Of a DNA stretch of 64,000 nt, positions 16,287 through 26,346 are shown one piece after another. Origin of the DNA: Candidatus Deferrimicrobiaceae bacterium (lineage in GTDB: Bacteria; Desulfobacterota; Deferrimicrobia; Deferrimicrobiales; Deferrimicrobiaceae); contig DASXVV010000002.1 of the NCBI GenBank assembly GCA_036504035.1, forward strand, positions 1 through 64,000, written 5' to 3'. Under the pieces are notes generated by a model. It worked only from the letters and a program-made list of their open reading frames with translations, did not search any database and was not told the DNA's origin. Within the stretch, counting starts at the first letter, position 1. Each line of letters opens with the position of its first letter. Both the position numbers and the translations under genes were made by a program.

Positions 16287-16976
16287 TCACCCCTCCCGTG
16301 CGCCGAACAGGGCAGTCCCGATGCGAACCATCGTGGCCCCCTCCTCGATCGCCGTCTCGTAATCGTCGGACATCCCCATCGACAGCTCCGTCATCCCCGG
16401 CGCAACGCCGCGGACCGATGCCAGGAGCGTGCGCAGCCGCGCGAAGTAAGGACGGCTCCCTTCGGCGTCTCCCGTCATCGGAGGAATCGCCATCAGTCCC
16501 CGCAGCGCCAGGTTCGGCATCTTCCCGATCGCCTCGACGAGTCCCGGGAGGCCTTCCGGATCGACGCCTCCCTTGCTCTCCTCGCCGCCCACGTTGACCT
16601 CGATCAGCAACGGCATCGTGCGCCCCGCCTCGGCCGCCCTCCGGGAGATCTCGGCCGCCAGCCGCGCGGAGTCGACCGTCTGGATGCAGGAAAAGAGCGA
16701 GACCGCCTTCTTGACCTTGTTGCCCTGCAGCCCGCCGATGAAGTGCCAGGTCGCATCGGAGAGCGCCGCGACCTTGCCCTCGGCCTCCTGCAGGTAATTC
16801 TCGCCGAAAACGGTTACGCCCGCCGCGTGCGCCTCGAGCAGCTTGTCGACCGGCTGCCGCTTGGACACCCCGACCAGGAGCACCTCTTCCGGGCGGCGCC
16901 CGGCCCGGGCGGCCGCTTGCGCGATGCGGCCGCGGACCTCGGCGACCCGCTCCCGAACAGAAGGGGCGCAGCTCAA
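16287..16976 (-). CDS. YggS-type PLP homeostasis protein
   Basis: A 229-residue PLP-binding protein of the YggS/PROSC (PLPBP) family, which buffers free pyridoxal phosphate rather than catalysing a known reaction. The PLP lysine is in VGVSKRQP. Other marks are FGENYLQEAEGK, WHFIGGLQGNKVK, IEVNVGGEESKGG, and the C-terminal LSMGMSDDYETAIEEGATMVRIG. It begins at TTG 16976, overlapping the maf stop codon, with GGGGA six bases upstream. It is followed by proC. Confidence 0.93.
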   Translation of the reverse strand: MSCAPSVRERVAEVRGRIAQAAARAGRRPEEVLLVGVSKRQPVDKLLEAHAAGVTVFGENYLQEAEGKVAALSDATWHFIGGLQGNKVKKAVSLFSCIQTVDSARLAAEISRRAAEAGRTMPLLIEVNVGGEESKGGVDPEGLPGLVEAIGKMPNLALRGLMAIPPMTGDAEGSRPYFARLRTLLASVRGVAPGMTELSMGMSDDYETAIEEGATMVRIGTALFGAREG

Positions 16977-17605
16977 GCCCGTTCCCCGGCCCACCGGTAC
17001 CATCCGGGCCCGTCGGGATCGACGTCGAGCAGATGCGCCGCCTGAAGCATCGAGATCGTCTTCGCCATCGGCAGCCCCACGACGTTGCTGAACGACCCGG
17101 AGACGCGCTCGATCAGCGCGGTCCCGGCGCCCTGTGCCGCGTAGGCGCCTGCCTTGTCGTCGGACTCGCCCGTGCGCAGGTAGCCCTCGATCTCGGCGGG
17201 GGAGAGCGCCCGGAACCGGACGCGCGTCGCGCCCGTCGCGTCGGCCCGGTAGGAGCGGTCGGCCCGGAGCAGGCAGACGGCGGTGTAGACGCGATGCTCG
17301 CGGCCGGCCAGGAGCGACAGCATCCGGAACGCCTGCCGGCGGTCGGACGGCTTGCCGAGAATCTTCCCGTCGAGCGTCACGATCGTGTCGGCCGACAGAA
17401 CCCATGCCCCCGGAAAGCGGACGGACACCTCGTACCCCTTGTCCCAGGCGGCCCGGCGAACATAGCGGCGGGGATCTTCGCCCGGAAAAGCCGCGCTCTC
17501 TGCGGCGCGCGACGGGATCACCCGGAAGCGGATGCCGGTGGCGCGGAGCAACTCGCGCCTGCGCGGGGACGCGGAGGCCAGGATGAGGGAGGCGGAGGAT
17601 TTCAC
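16973..17605 (-). CDS. maf: Maf-type nucleotide pyrophosphatase
   Basis: A 210-residue Maf/HAM1-like protein that hydrolyses non-canonical or modified nucleoside triphosphates to monophosphates. It shows the N-terminal LASASPRRRELL, the LSADTIVTLDGKILGKP core, GESDDKAGAYAAQG with the catalytic Asp, and GSFSNVVGLP. It starts with GTG at 17605, GGAG four bases upstream. It leads a tightly overlapping run maf-yggS-proC-yggT-DUF167 and is divergent from yjbQ. Residues 195-210 extend slightly beyond the usual family end. Confidence 0.93.
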   Translation of the reverse strand: MKSSASLILASASPRRRELLRATGIRFRVIPSRAAESAAFPGEDPRRYVRRAAWDKGYEVSVRFPGAWVLSADTIVTLDGKILGKPSDRRQAFRMLSLLAGREHRVYTAVCLLRADRSYRADATGATRVRFRALSPAEIEGYLRTGESDDKAGAYAAQGAGTALIERVSGSFSNVVGLPMAKTISMLQAAHLLDVDPDGPGWYRWAGERA

Positions 17606-17699
17606 GGTGCTCCATTATAGTCGGGATCGCGCGTCCTTGACCCCGGCAATCTCGTCGTGTTACAAAAGGAAAACCTTATATTACCGGAGAATTATCCCC

Positions 17700-18101
17700 A
17701 TGCGCACCCAGACGCTCAGCTTCACCACCGACCACCCGCAGCAGATGGTCGACATCACGGGGGAGATCCGGAAAGTGCTGAAGGACAGCGGCGTGACCAC
17801 CGGCGCCGCGAGCATCTTCGTCCCGCACACCACCGCCGGCGTCACCCTCAACGAGAACGCCGACCCCAACGTCCGCACCGACCTGCTCGCGGCGCTCGAT
17901 GCGCTGGCGCCCGTCCAGGCGAACTACCTGCACGCCGAGGGCAATTCCCACGCCCACATCAAGGCCACGCTCGTCGGTTCCTCGGTGCACATCTTCGTCG
18001 AGACGGGGCAGCTCATGCTGGGCACCTGGCAGGGCGTCTTCCTCTGCGAGTTTGACGGCCCCCGCACGCGCAACGTGCTGGTGCGCGTCACCGGGAGCTG
18101 A
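17700..18101 (+). CDS. YjbQ / UPF0047 family protein
   Basis: A 133-residue protein of the YjbQ (UPF0047) family. Conserved features include the FVPHTTAGVTLNENADPNVRTDL segment, HAEGNSHAHIKATLVGSS, and GTWQGVFLCEFDGPR with the late acidic residue. Members form trimers and have been reported to have weak thiamine-phosphate synthase activity; the physiological role is uncertain. The start is ATG at 17700 with GGAG ten bases upstream. Its 3' end overlaps the end of the convergent radical SAM gene by 14 bases. Confidence 0.88.
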   Translation: MRTQTLSFTTDHPQQMVDITGEIRKVLKDSGVTTGAASIFVPHTTAGVTLNENADPNVRTDLLAALDALAPVQANYLHAEGNSHAHIKATLVGSSVHIFVETGQLMLGTWQGVFLCEFDGPRTRNVLVRVTGS

Positions 18102-19836
18102 TCGCCTCGTAGCGGGAACGCAACGTGATGCGGGGCGCCCCCCCGTCCACGGCGTCCCAAGGGAAGCATTCGTCCGCGTCCTTTTCGCGATACAGCAATT
18201 CCTCCATCCGCACCGGCAGCGGCCCCGACGGCAACGATCCCTTGTTCGGACGGCATCGGGACAAGAGCGTCGACACCCTGCGGTCGGATAACCCCAGGTA
18301 TCCCTGGAGCAGTGCCGAGCGCGCCGTGTCCGACGTCACCGCCAGGTTCCCCTCGGGCCGGACCGCCTTCGCGATGGCCGCCATCCGGTTCGATAGTTCC
18401 TTCTCCGACGCCATGGCCGCCCACTGCAACGGCGTGAACGGCTTCGGGACGAAGGGCGACAGCACCGCCGTCACCGTTCCCATCCGGCCGATCGCCTTCG
18501 CCTCCTCGAGCACAGCCCCCTTGAATGCGCGCATGAACGCGACCGTCCCCCCGACCTCCTCGTCGGCAGGCGCCCCCGGTACCCCCACCAGGAAATAGAG
18601 CTTGAACGAGAGAATCCCCGCCCGCGCCAGCGTCCGGCCGGCGGAAAGGAAAACGGCGTCCGGGATCTTCTTGCCGATCCGCGCCCGGCGCGCGGCGTCG
18701 CCGCTCTCGGGCGCCAGCGCCACCGTCCGCTGGCCGCTCCGGCGCAGGATCTCCGCGATCTCGTCGTCGACGAGGTCGGCGCGAACCGACGCGGGCGAGA
18801 CGGCGCCGCCGCGCGCCAGGATCTCGCGGGCGAAAGCACGGAACGGCGACCAGTCGAGCACCGCCGCCCCGACCAGCCCCACTTTCTTCCGCTGCGGCCA
18901 CGCCGCATCGACGACGGCGCGCACCTGGTCGACCGGCGCCTCGCGAAACCGGGGGCAGGCATGGGAGGCAGCGCAGAAGGCGCACTTGCCCGGGCAACCG
19001 CGTGAAGTCTCGACGAGGATCATGTCTCCCATCTCCGCTTCCGGCGACGAAACGACCGGCGGCTGAGGGTAACGGGCCAGGTCGACCTCTTCCCTGACGA
19101 CCTTTTCGGGGAACCCCGGGAGCGGATGGATCCGGCGGAGGCGCCCCCCGCCGGGCGGATCGCCGGCAACCGCATCGTCATACTCGGGGCGATATCCCGC
19201 GGGGACGTAGACGCCCGGGATGCCGGCCAGCGCCTTCAGGTACCTTTCCTGCTCCACGCTTGGCGCCCCATGGTCGAGGATCGCTTCCAGCGCCCGTTCC
19301 CCGTCGCCCACGACGATCGCGTCGGCGATCGCCCCCGCCATCTCCGGGTTGAGGGAAGCAGCGAATCCTCCCCCCAGGACCAGCGGACGGGCTCCGGCCG
19401 TCGACGCGCGGTCGATCCGCAGCGGCGTCACGCCTCCGGCCGACAGGACCGACGGGAGGTTCGCCAGGTCGGTCTCGCACGACAGGGAGAAGGCGACGAT
19501 GTCGAAATCGGAAAGCGGCCGGCCGCTCTCCAGCGTCCGGATCGGGGCGCCGTCCGGGGTTGCGTCGAAGCTTGCCCCGCGGGAATCGGGGAGGAACGCC
19601 CGTTCGCACAGCGCGTCGACGCGGAGGTTGATGCGGGCGTGGATTGTCAGGAATCCCAGGTTCGCCATCGCGACGGCATAGCGGTTCGGGTAGACCAGCG
19701 CCACGCGCAGCCGGCCGCCCCATTCCTTCCGGCCCCCGCCCGTCTCCAACGGCGCCGCCGACTCGCGAAAACGGAACGGGCCGCTTCCGCGGCCCGCGCC
19801 TTCCGGCTTTCCCTTTCTTCTTCCCGCGTCCTTCAT
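18088..19836 (-). CDS. Radical SAM protein with B12-binding-like N-terminus
   Basis: A 582-residue radical SAM enzyme. The cluster motif is CPGKCAFC (RGCPGKCAFCAASHAC). It is preceded by ~200 residues resembling the cobalamin-binding-like domain of the family (VALVYPNRYAVAMANLGF, LVLGGGFAASLNPEM, DAIVVGDGERAL). The C-terminal part holds the barrel half (SVRADLVDDEIAEILRRSG, LAPESGD, FYFL-type KLYFLVGVPG). The substrate is not evident. It is 19 bases behind ftsZ on the same strand, so it is probably transcribed with the division cluster. The gene ends in a 14-base convergent overlap with yjbQ. I do not recognise a characterised close relative. Confidence 0.85.
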   Translation of the reverse strand: MKDAGRRKGKPEGAGRGSGPFRFRESAAPLETGGGRKEWGGRLRVALVYPNRYAVAMANLGFLTIHARINLRVDALCERAFLPDSRGASFDATPDGAPIRTLESGRPLSDFDIVAFSLSCETDLANLPSVLSAGGVTPLRIDRASTAGARPLVLGGGFAASLNPEMAGAIADAIVVGDGERALEAILDHGAPSVEQERYLKALAGIPGVYVPAGYRPEYDDAVAGDPPGGGRLRRIHPLPGFPEKVVREEVDLARYPQPPVVSSPEAEMGDMILVETSRGCPGKCAFCAASHACPRFREAPVDQVRAVVDAAWPQRKKVGLVGAAVLDWSPFRAFAREILARGGAVSPASVRADLVDDEIAEILRRSGQRTVALAPESGDAARRARIGKKIPDAVFLSAGRTLARAGILSFKLYFLVGVPGAPADEEVGGTVAFMRAFKGAVLEEAKAIGRMGTVTAVLSPFVPKPFTPLQWAAMASEKELSNRMAAIAKAVRPEGNLAVTSDTARSALLQGYLGLSDRRVSTLLSRCRPNKGSLPSGPLPVRMEELLYREKDADECFPWDAVDGGAPRITLRSRYEAISSR

Positions 19837-19855
19837 CCCGGGCGTGATTTCCCGT

Positions 19856-21031
19856 CTACTCGGAGCGCCGGCGCAGGAACGTCGGGATCTCGAAGTCGTC
19901 GATCTCCTCGATCTCTGCCTCGACGTCGATCATCGGCAACTCCTCGACCCGCTCCGGCTCGGAGGCGCGTCCGTTGCGCAGGATGGCGGGGCGATCGAAC
20001 TCGTTTCGCCCGCCGACGAGCGAGATCACCCGCCGCCCGGACGACTGCGGCCGTCCCATCGTCTCGGAGGCGACCGTCTCGAATCCGGTAGCGATGACGG
20101 TCACCTGGAGCTCCTCGTCGCCCATCGTCTCGTCGGTCACCGTGCCGAAGATGATGTTGGCTTCGTCGTCGGCCTCTTCCTGGATGAGCGTCGCCGCCTC
20201 CTGGACCTCGGTCAGCGAAAGCGACGAGCTCGCGGTGATGTTGATCAGCACGCCGCGCGCGCCCCGGATCGAAACGTCTTCCAGCAGCGGGTTGGAGATC
20301 GCCTTCTCGGCCGCCGCCATCGCGCGGTTGGGGCCGGACGCGCTCCCGGTCCCCATGAGCGCCACCCCCATCCCGGACATGACGGTCTTGACGTCGGCGA
20401 AGTCGAGGTTGATGATGCCCGGCTTGGTCACGAGCTCGGAGATGCCGCGCACCGCCTGGAACAGGACGTCGTCGACCTTCTTCAGCGCCTCGCTGAACTT
20501 CATGTCCTTGCCCGCCACCATCGGCAGCTTCTCGTTCGGGATGACGATGATCGTGTCGACGATCGCCCGAAGGTCCTTGAGCCCCGCATCGGCCTGCCGA
20601 CGCCGCGGGCTTCCCTCGAACAGGAACGGCCGGGTAACGACCCCGACGGTGAGCGCGCCGATCTCCCGCGCCACCTCGGCGATAACCGGGCTCGCGCCCG
20701 TCCCCGTACCGCCGCCCAGCCCCGCGGTGATGAAGACCATGTCGGCCCCGGTCAGCGCCTCTCGAAGCATCTCACGGTCTTCCTCGGCCGCCTTGCGCCC
20801 CACATCGGGGTTGGCGCCCGCGCCGAGCCCCTTGGTCAGCTTCGTCCCGAGCTGCAGCTTGAGCGGAGCGAGGCTGCGCGTCAGCGCCTGGGCATCCGTA
20901 TTCGCGACGATGAACTCTACGCCCCGGAGCCCTTGCTCGATCATCGTGTTGACGGCGTTTCCGCCGCCTCCGCCCACGCCGAAAACCTTGATGACCGCCT
21001 GGCAGCGGTTTTCCTCGACCACTGAAAACAT
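19856..21031 (-). CDS. ftsZ: Cell division GTPase FtsZ
   Basis: The 391-residue tubulin-like GTPase that polymerises into the Z ring. It has [15 protein letters not shown] and NTDAQAL near the N-terminus, the tubulin signature [10 protein letters not shown], the T7 catalytic region [11 protein letters not shown], and an acidic linker ending in a conserved peptide [14 protein letters not shown] that binds FtsA and other partners. GAGGAGG lies nine bases before the ATG. It follows ftsA with a 20-base gap and closes the dcw cluster. Confidence 0.97.
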   Translation of the reverse strand: MFSVVEENRCQAVIKVFGVGGGGGNAVNTMIEQGLRGVEFIVANTDAQALTRSLAPLKLQLGTKLTKGLGAGANPDVGRKAAEEDREMLREALTGADMVFITAGLGGGTGTGASPVIAEVAREIGALTVGVVTRPFLFEGSPRRRQADAGLKDLRAIVDTIIVIPNEKLPMVAGKDMKFSEALKKVDDVLFQAVRGISELVTKPGIINLDFADVKTVMSGMGVALMGTGSASGPNRAMAAAEKAISNPLLEDVSIRGARGVLINITASSSLSLTEVQEAATLIQEEADDEANIIFGTVTDETMGDEELQVTVIATGFETVASETMGRPQSSGRRVISLVGGRNEFDRPAILRNGRASEPERVEELPMIDVEAEIEEIDDFEIPTFLRRRSE

Positions 21032-21051
21032 CGTCGTTATCCTCCTCGTTT

Positions 21052-22287
21052 CTAGAACAGTTCCTGGATGTATCGCCGGAAGCGGGCGATGATGCCGTCG
21101 TCGTCCTCGTCGCCGTCGGCCGGCCCCGACTGCTCGGCGATGCGCGCGCCGTACATCGCGAGCCCGACCGCCGTGGCATAGGATGGGCCTGCGACGACCT
21201 CGACCATCCCCTCGATGCCGATGCTGCGGAGCCCGGGGCGGACGTCGACCCCGAACACCCGCTCGCCCAGCTCGGGAAGCCCCTCCATGAGCGCGCTTCC
21301 GCCCGTCAGGACGATCCCCGCGCCGATCTGGTCGTCGAGCCCCGAGCGCATGATCTCTTTCTTGAGCCGCGTGAAGATCTCCTCGGAGCGCGCCTCGATG
21401 ATCTCGGCGATATGCTGGCGGCGGCTGGGGCGCGGCTTGCGTCCGCCGATGCCCGGCAGCTCGACGAGCTCGTCGCGGCGGACCCTCTGGACCATGGCGC
21501 ACCCCGAGTTGACCTTGAGCGTCTCGGCGTCCTGGAACGGAAGCTTGAGCACGCTGGCGAGATCGGAGGTGATCATCGACCCGCCGTAGGGCAGGAACGC
21601 GGTATGCCGGAGCGAACCGTCCCGGAAAATGGCCATCTCGACCGTCCCGCCCCCGAAATCGAGCAGGACCACCCCGACCTCGCGCTCTTCGGGGGTGAGC
21701 ACCGCCTCGGAAGTCGCCAGCGACGACAGGACGAGGTCGCTCACGTTCAGCCCGGACTTCTCGATGCAGCGCGCCAGATTCTTCATGCTGGGGATGTCGG
21801 CGGTGACGACGTGGACGCGGGCGTCGAGCCGGATGCCGGTCATTCCGCGCGGGTCCTTGATCCCGCCGGCGTCGTCGACGATGAATTCCTGCGTCAGGAC
21901 GTGCAGCGTCTCCCGGTCGTGGGGCAGGTCGACCGCCTTGGCGCGCTCGAGCACGCGGGCCACGTCGGCGTCGGTCACCTCCTGCTCGTTCTTGACCGGG
22001 ATCGCCGCGTGGCTGTTGAACGACTTCACCAGCGGGCCCGAAACGCCCGCATAGACCGATTCGATCGCGACGCCGGAGGCCTTCTCGGCCTCGGAGACGC
22101 TCTCCCGGATCGACTGGACGGTCGCATCGACGTTCACGACCGCGCCGCGCCGCATCCCGTCGGTAGCGGCGGCTCCCATCCCGAGGATCTCGATGCCGTT
22201 GCCGGCCTTCCTGCCGATGACGGTCACGACCTTGTTCGATCCGATATCGAGCCCGGCCACGACCGGCGTATGTTGATCCAGGTTCAT
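21052..22287 (-). CDS. ftsA: Cell division protein FtsA
   Basis: A 411-residue actin-like ATPase that tethers FtsZ to the membrane. It shows the phosphate-1 loop [14 protein letters not shown], phosphate-2 [14 protein letters not shown], the adenosine loop [15 protein letters not shown], the 1C domain in between, and a C-terminal amphipathic stretch [13 protein letters not shown] for membrane binding. The ATG directly follows the ftsQ stop codon with no spacer. Full length for the family. Confidence 0.97.
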   Translation of the reverse strand: MNLDQHTPVVAGLDIGSNKVVTVIGRKAGNGIEILGMGAAATDGMRRGAVVNVDATVQSIRESVSEAEKASGVAIESVYAGVSGPLVKSFNSHAAIPVKNEQEVTDADVARVLERAKAVDLPHDRETLHVLTQEFIVDDAGGIKDPRGMTGIRLDARVHVVTADIPSMKNLARCIEKSGLNVSDLVLSSLATSEAVLTPEEREVGVVLLDFGGGTVEMAIFRDGSLRHTAFLPYGGSMITSDLASVLKLPFQDAETLKVNSGCAMVQRVRRDELVELPGIGGRKPRPSRRQHIAEIIEARSEEIFTRLKKEIMRSGLDDQIGAGIVLTGGSALMEGLPELGERVFGVDVRPGLRSIGIEGMVEVVAGPSYATAVGLAMYGARIAEQSGPADGDEDDDGIIARFRRYIQELF

Positions 22288-23142
22288 CTATTCCCCCGGG
22301 CGTATGAAGATTCTGCCATCGGTTTTCAGGTCGACCACCCCGCTGCCGGGGCCGATTCCCGCAAGCTTGGGGATTGCGGAGTCGATCCGCCGAACCGCAT
22401 CCTTGAGGTCGACGGTGCCGAGCTTGAGCTGCAGGCCGTTGTCGCGCGTGACGAGCGTGAACCCTTCCTGCGCGTCGAAATGGATCTCGGAGATGTTGCG
22501 TCCGAGCGGACCGGATTCGGCCACCTTGAGCAGGTCGATCGTCCGCTTGAGATTCTGGCGCGTGACGACATCCTCGGTGGATGCCAGCTCGCGACGGTCG
22601 AAACCGGTGATGATCGGAAAGTTCTTCGGGTCGTAGGCCGAGAGCCTCTTGAAGATCGTGCCTCCCGCGTCGACGTACCAGAGCGTGTCGGAGTTGATCA
22701 TCGCGACCGCCCTCCGCTCGGTGATCCGCACGATCAGCGTGTCGGGGAACGCCTTGCGGACCGATACGTCCTGTACCCACGGGTGCTCCCGGAGCCGCCG
22801 GCCGATGTCGCGCGTCGAGAGCCGCCAGATGTTGCCCTGAGGCGCCCCCTTGAGCGTTCCCCACACCTCGTCGCGCGTAACGTGGGCGCACGGGTTCATG
22901 TCGATCTCGCGGACGGTGAACAGCGCCGAGCGGCCCAGCCACGCGTAGGCCATGGCGCCGGACACCGAGACGATCACGACCGACAGGAGAGCGACGACGA
23001 GCAGCATCGTCTGCCGCGCCGACATCCGGCTCGCGGAAGCGCTTCCCCGGTCGCCCGGGCGCTCCTTCCCCTTCCGGCGGACGACCCGCGCCGGCCGATT
23101 CTTGCCCAGCGATTTCTTGTGGTACGCCTTGTACTCGATCAT
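22288..23142 (-). CDS. ftsQ: Cell division protein FtsQ
   Basis: A 284-residue bitopic membrane protein of the FtsQLB subcomplex. There is a basic cytoplasmic N-terminus (~1-45), one membrane span (~46-70, [18 protein letters not shown]), then a POTRA domain ([18 protein letters not shown]) and the beta domain with [28 protein letters not shown]. Position between ddl and ftsA supports the call. It is four bases after ddl. Confidence 0.93.
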   Translation of the reverse strand: MIEYKAYHKKSLGKNRPARVVRRKGKERPGDRGSASASRMSARQTMLLVVALLSVVIVSVSGAMAYAWLGRSALFTVREIDMNPCAHVTRDEVWGTLKGAPQGNIWRLSTRDIGRRLREHPWVQDVSVRKAFPDTLIVRITERRAVAMINSDTLWYVDAGGTIFKRLSAYDPKNFPIITGFDRRELASTEDVVTRQNLKRTIDLLKVAESGPLGRNISEIHFDAQEGFTLVTRDNGLQLKLGTVDLKDAVRRIDSAIPKLAGIGPGSGVVDLKTDGRIFIRPGE

Positions 23143-23146
23143 CCGT

Positions 23147-24076
23147 TTAGCGATTCAGCCCCGCGTCTTCGAGAATCTCTTCGACAAGATCGTCGAAATC
23201 AAGCCCGTCGAAGCGGGCCGCCTTCGGCAGGAGGCTCGTTTCGGTCATGCCCGGGATGGTGTTGGCTTCGAGAAAGAACAGCTTCCCCGCCGGGTCGACC
23301 CGGTAGTCGATCCGGGCCGCTCCCCGAAGCGACAGTGCCTGAGCCGCGCACCGCGTGTATTCGGTCGCCCGCGCCAGCACCTCGTGCGGCATCGGGACCG
23401 GGATGACGTACTCGGTCTCGCCCGCCGTGTACTTGGAGCGGTAGTCGTAGAAGCCGGACTTCGGCCGCACCTCGATCGCGGGAAGGACGCGGCCGTTGAC
23501 GATGCTCACCGTCAGCTCCCGCCCGGCGATGTACGCCTCGGCCAGGATGCGCGGATCGTATTTCGATGCCTCGACGAGCGCGGGGCCCCATTCGTCGGCG
23601 CTCCGAACGATCGAGATCCCGACCGTCGAACCTTCCCTGTCGGGCTTGACCACCAGCGGCAGGCCGAACGGCGGCAGCGCGGCCCCGACGAGCCCCGCGC
23701 CCTCATACAGGGCGTCGGCGGCGACCGGGACGCCTGCGGCGGCCACGACCCGCTTGGCCAGCACCTTGCTCATCGTCAGCGCGGAGGCGGCTACGCCGGA
23801 GCCCGTGTACGGGATACGGGCGAGCTCGAGGGCGCCCTGGATGCAGCCGTCTTCGCCATACCGGCCGTGCAGCGCGATCAGCGCCACGCCGATCCCCGCC
23901 TCCCGGATCTGTCCCAGCCAGTCGCCGTGGATGTCGATGTCGACGACGTCGTACCCTTTGCGCCGAAGCGCCGCGGCCGCCGCCGCTCCCGTCCGGAGCG
24001 AGACGTCGCGTTCGGAGGATTCTCCCCCGTAGAACACGCCGACCCGGACGGACCGGAAACGCCCTCGCTCACTCAT
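23147..24076 (-). CDS. ddl: D-alanine--D-alanine ligase
   Basis: A 309-residue ATP-grasp ligase making D-Ala-D-Ala for peptidoglycan. Recognisable parts are GGESSERDVSLRTG, HGRYGEDGCIQG, the ATP-grasp lysines around LVVKPDREGSTVGIS, and the metal site FFLEANTIPGMTETSL. ATG 24076 is preferred: it overlaps the murB stop region by eight bases and gives the normal length. The reading frame is open for 18 more codons upstream, but that stretch lies inside murB. Confidence 0.96.
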   Translation of the reverse strand: MSERGRFRSVRVGVFYGGESSERDVSLRTGAAAAAALRRKGYDVVDIDIHGDWLGQIREAGIGVALIALHGRYGEDGCIQGALELARIPYTGSGVAASALTMSKVLAKRVVAAAGVPVAADALYEGAGLVGAALPPFGLPLVVKPDREGSTVGISIVRSADEWGPALVEASKYDPRILAEAYIAGRELTVSIVNGRVLPAIEVRPKSGFYDYRSKYTAGETEYVIPVPMPHEVLARATEYTRCAAQALSLRGAARIDYRVDPAGKLFFLEANTIPGMTETSLLPKAARFDGLDFDDLVEEILEDAGLNR

Positions 24077-24956
24077 GGATCGCCCCCCATATCCTGACTT
24101 CGGGTACGAGCTCGACGCCCGCCATGGCACGGACCGCCTCGCGCCCCCGCGCGATGAGCCGCATCACGTCGGCGGCTGTCGCGCTTCCGATGTTGACGAT
24201 GAAATTGGCGTGCTTGCGCGAAAACGCCGCATCGCCAACCCGGAATCCCTTCATCCCGGCGCGCTCGAGCAGCTCGCCCGCGCTGAGCGGCCCCTCGGGG
24301 CGCAGGAAGGTGGAGCCGAACGTCCGTTCGCCCCAAGGCTGGCTTTCGCGCCGCTTCTCGTTGATCTCCTTCATCCGCGAGAACACCGCGTCGGGCGTTG
24401 AAGGGGCAAGCCGGAAGGCGGCCCGCACGATCACGCCCTCGACCGGGTAGTCGGCATCGCGATAGGCAAACCCGATATCCCGGGCGCCGATCCGGTGCAG
24501 CGCGCCAGCGGCATCGACGATCTCGACCCAGTCGACCGTCTCGCCGACCGAGCGGCCGTAGGCCCCGGCGTTCATCGTCAGCGCCCCGCCGACCGTGCCG
24601 GGAATGCCCGCCAGCTCCTCGATCCCCGACAAGCCGGACAGCCCGCACAGCACCGCCAGGCGGGGCAGCATCGTCCCCCCCTCGGCGACGACCGATCCGG
24701 CCGAGGAGAACATCACCTTCCCCATGTTCTTCTTGAGGCAGATCACTTTCCGGTCGACTCCGGCGTCGGCCGCCAGCAGGTTGCTGCCGGCGCCCAGCGT
24801 GAGGAACGGCTCGCCCGCCGAAGCGATCAGGGTGCGCACCTCGGCCGGCGACCTCGGATACGCGACCAGCGGCACGGGTCCGCCGATGCCGATCGTCGTG
24901 CACGACGACAGCAGGACTCCGACCGCCTCGTCGGGCTTTGTTTCCGAACTCTCCAT
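24069..24956 (-). CDS. murB: UDP-N-acetylenolpyruvylglucosamine reductase
   Basis: A 295-residue FAD enzyme reducing UDP-GlcNAc-enolpyruvate to UDP-MurNAc. It has the FAD-binding TIGIGGPVPLVAYP, GAGSNLLAADAGV, GIPGTVGGALTMNAGAYGRS, the active-site Ser region ERTFGSTFLRPEG, HANFIVN, and a C-terminal VELVPEVRIWG carrying the catalytic Glu. It is the short, type II form. The start is taken as ATG 24956, 22 bases after murC; an ATG at 25016 would overlap murC by 38 bases. Confidence 0.95.
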   Translation of the reverse strand: MESSETKPDEAVGVLLSSCTTIGIGGPVPLVAYPRSPAEVRTLIASAGEPFLTLGAGSNLLAADAGVDRKVICLKKNMGKVMFSSAGSVVAEGGTMLPRLAVLCGLSGLSGIEELAGIPGTVGGALTMNAGAYGRSVGETVDWVEIVDAAGALHRIGARDIGFAYRDADYPVEGVIVRAAFRLAPSTPDAVFSRMKEINEKRRESQPWGERTFGSTFLRPEGPLSAGELLERAGMKGFRVGDAAFSRKHANFIVNIGSATAADVMRLIARGREAVRAMAGVELVPEVRIWGAIHE

Positions 24957-24978
24957 TCGACCGCCCCGTCCCCTGCGG

Positions 24979-26346
24979 TCAGCGGGAAAGGAGGCTTTCT
25001 CCCAGCTTCCAGACATCGCCGGCTCCCATCGTCAGAAATATGTCGCCCGGGCGCAACACGCCGGCGATCTCTTCCGTCGCCAGCGTCGCCTTGCCCAAAT
25101 ACCTTGCGGCCTTGTGCCCGTGCTCGCGGATCGCCTCGCACAGCCGTTCGCCGGTCGCCCCCTCGATGGGCTGCTCGCCCGCCGGGTAGACGTCGAACAC
25201 GAAGAGGTCGTTCGCGTCATTGAACGCCGACAGGAAGTCGCGGAACAGCGCCTGCGTCCGGGAATAGCGATGCGGCTGGAACCCCACCACGATGCGCCGG
25301 TCCGGCCACACCTCCCGCGCGGCCGCGAGCGTCGCCCGGATCTCGGCGGGATGATGGCCGTAGTCGTCGATGATCGTCGCGCCGTCCCGCTCGCCCTTGA
25401 CCTGGAACCGGCGCGCCACGCCGCGATAGTCGGCCAGCCCCTTGCGGATGTCGTCGAACGGGACGCCCAGCTCGGCGGCGACCGCGGCCGCGGCCAGCGC
25501 GTTGCTGACGTTGTGGCGGCCCGGCGCGTTGAGCAACACCTCACCGAGCAGCTCGCCGCGGCAGACGATGCGGAAGCGGTTTCCCATGCCGCCCGGCACG
25601 ACACCTTCCGCCCGATAGTCGGCATGCGCGGAAAAGCCGTAGGTCACGAACGTCTTCTCGACCGACGGCAACAGGTCCTGGACGTTCGGATGATCGACGC
25701 ACAGCACCGAGAAGCCGTAGAAGGGCACCTTGTTGATGAAGGAAAGGAACGTCTCCTTGATCTGGCCGATGCCCGAGTAGAAGTCGAGATGCTCCGGGTC
25801 GATGTTGGTCACCACCGCGACCGTGGGCGAAAGCTTGAGGAACGAGCCGTCGCTCTCGTCGGCCTCGGCGACGAGGAAATCGCCCTGACCGAGCTTGGCG
25901 TTGGAGCCGAGGCTGTTGAGCTTGCCGCCGACGACCGCCGTGGGATCCCACCCGGCGGAGGCCAGCACGGTGGCGACCATCGACGTGGTCGTCGTCTTGC
26001 CGTGGGTGCCCGCGATGGCGATGCCGTATTTCATCCGCATCAGCTCGGCCAACATCTCGGCGCGCGGGATGACGGGGATCTTGCGCCGGTACGCCTCGCG
26101 CACCTCGGGGTTGTCGGACTTGACCGCGGAGGAGATGACCACGACGTGGCCGTCGGCGGGAACGTTTTCGGCCGCGTGCCCGATGAGAACCGTCGCCCCG
26201 AGCTTTTCGAGCCGGTCGGTCGTCTCGGACTTCTTGAGGTCGGAACCGGAGACCCGGTATTCGAGATTGAGCAGCAGCTCGGCGATCCCGCTCATGCCGA
26301 TGCCCCCGATCCCGACGAAGTGGATGCGCAACCCTTTCCTATACAT
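24979..26346 (-). CDS. murC: UDP-N-acetylmuramate--L-alanine ligase
   Basis: A 455-residue Mur ligase adding L-Ala to UDP-MurNAc. It begins [23 protein letters not shown] with the Rossmann motif, has the ATP P-loop [11 protein letters not shown], the central domain with [22 protein letters not shown] and [11 protein letters not shown], and the C-terminal [10 protein letters not shown]. Start ATG 26346 overlaps the murG stop by eight bases. Confidence 0.97.
   Translation of the reverse strand: MYRKGLRIHFVGIGGIGMSGIAELLLNLEYRVSGSDLKKSETTDRLEKLGATVLIGHAAENVPADGHVVVISSAVKSDNPEVREAYRRKIPVIPRAEMLAELMRMKYGIAIAGTHGKTTTTSMVATVLASAGWDPTAVVGGKLNSLGSNAKLGQGDFLVAEADESDGSFLKLSPTVAVVTNIDPEHLDFYSGIGQIKETFLSFINKVPFYGFSVLCVDHPNVQDLLPSVEKTFVTYGFSAHADYRAEGVVPGGMGNRFRIVCRGELLGEVLLNAPGRHNVSNALAAAAVAAELGVPFDDIRKGLADYRGVARRFQVKGERDGATIIDDYGHHPAEIRATLAAAREVWPDRRIVVGFQPHRYSRTQALFRDFLSAFNDANDLFVFDVYPAGEQPIEGATGERLCEAIREHGHKAARYLGKATLATEEIAGVLRPGDIFLTMGAGDVWKLGESLLSR

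Noticed and set aside
17614-17619. Perfect TATAAT before maf
   Set aside because: It is only nine bases before the GTG start, there is no -35 element at 16-18 bases, and GGAG lies between, which a transcript from here would lack. Likely chance, or at most a leaderless alternative.
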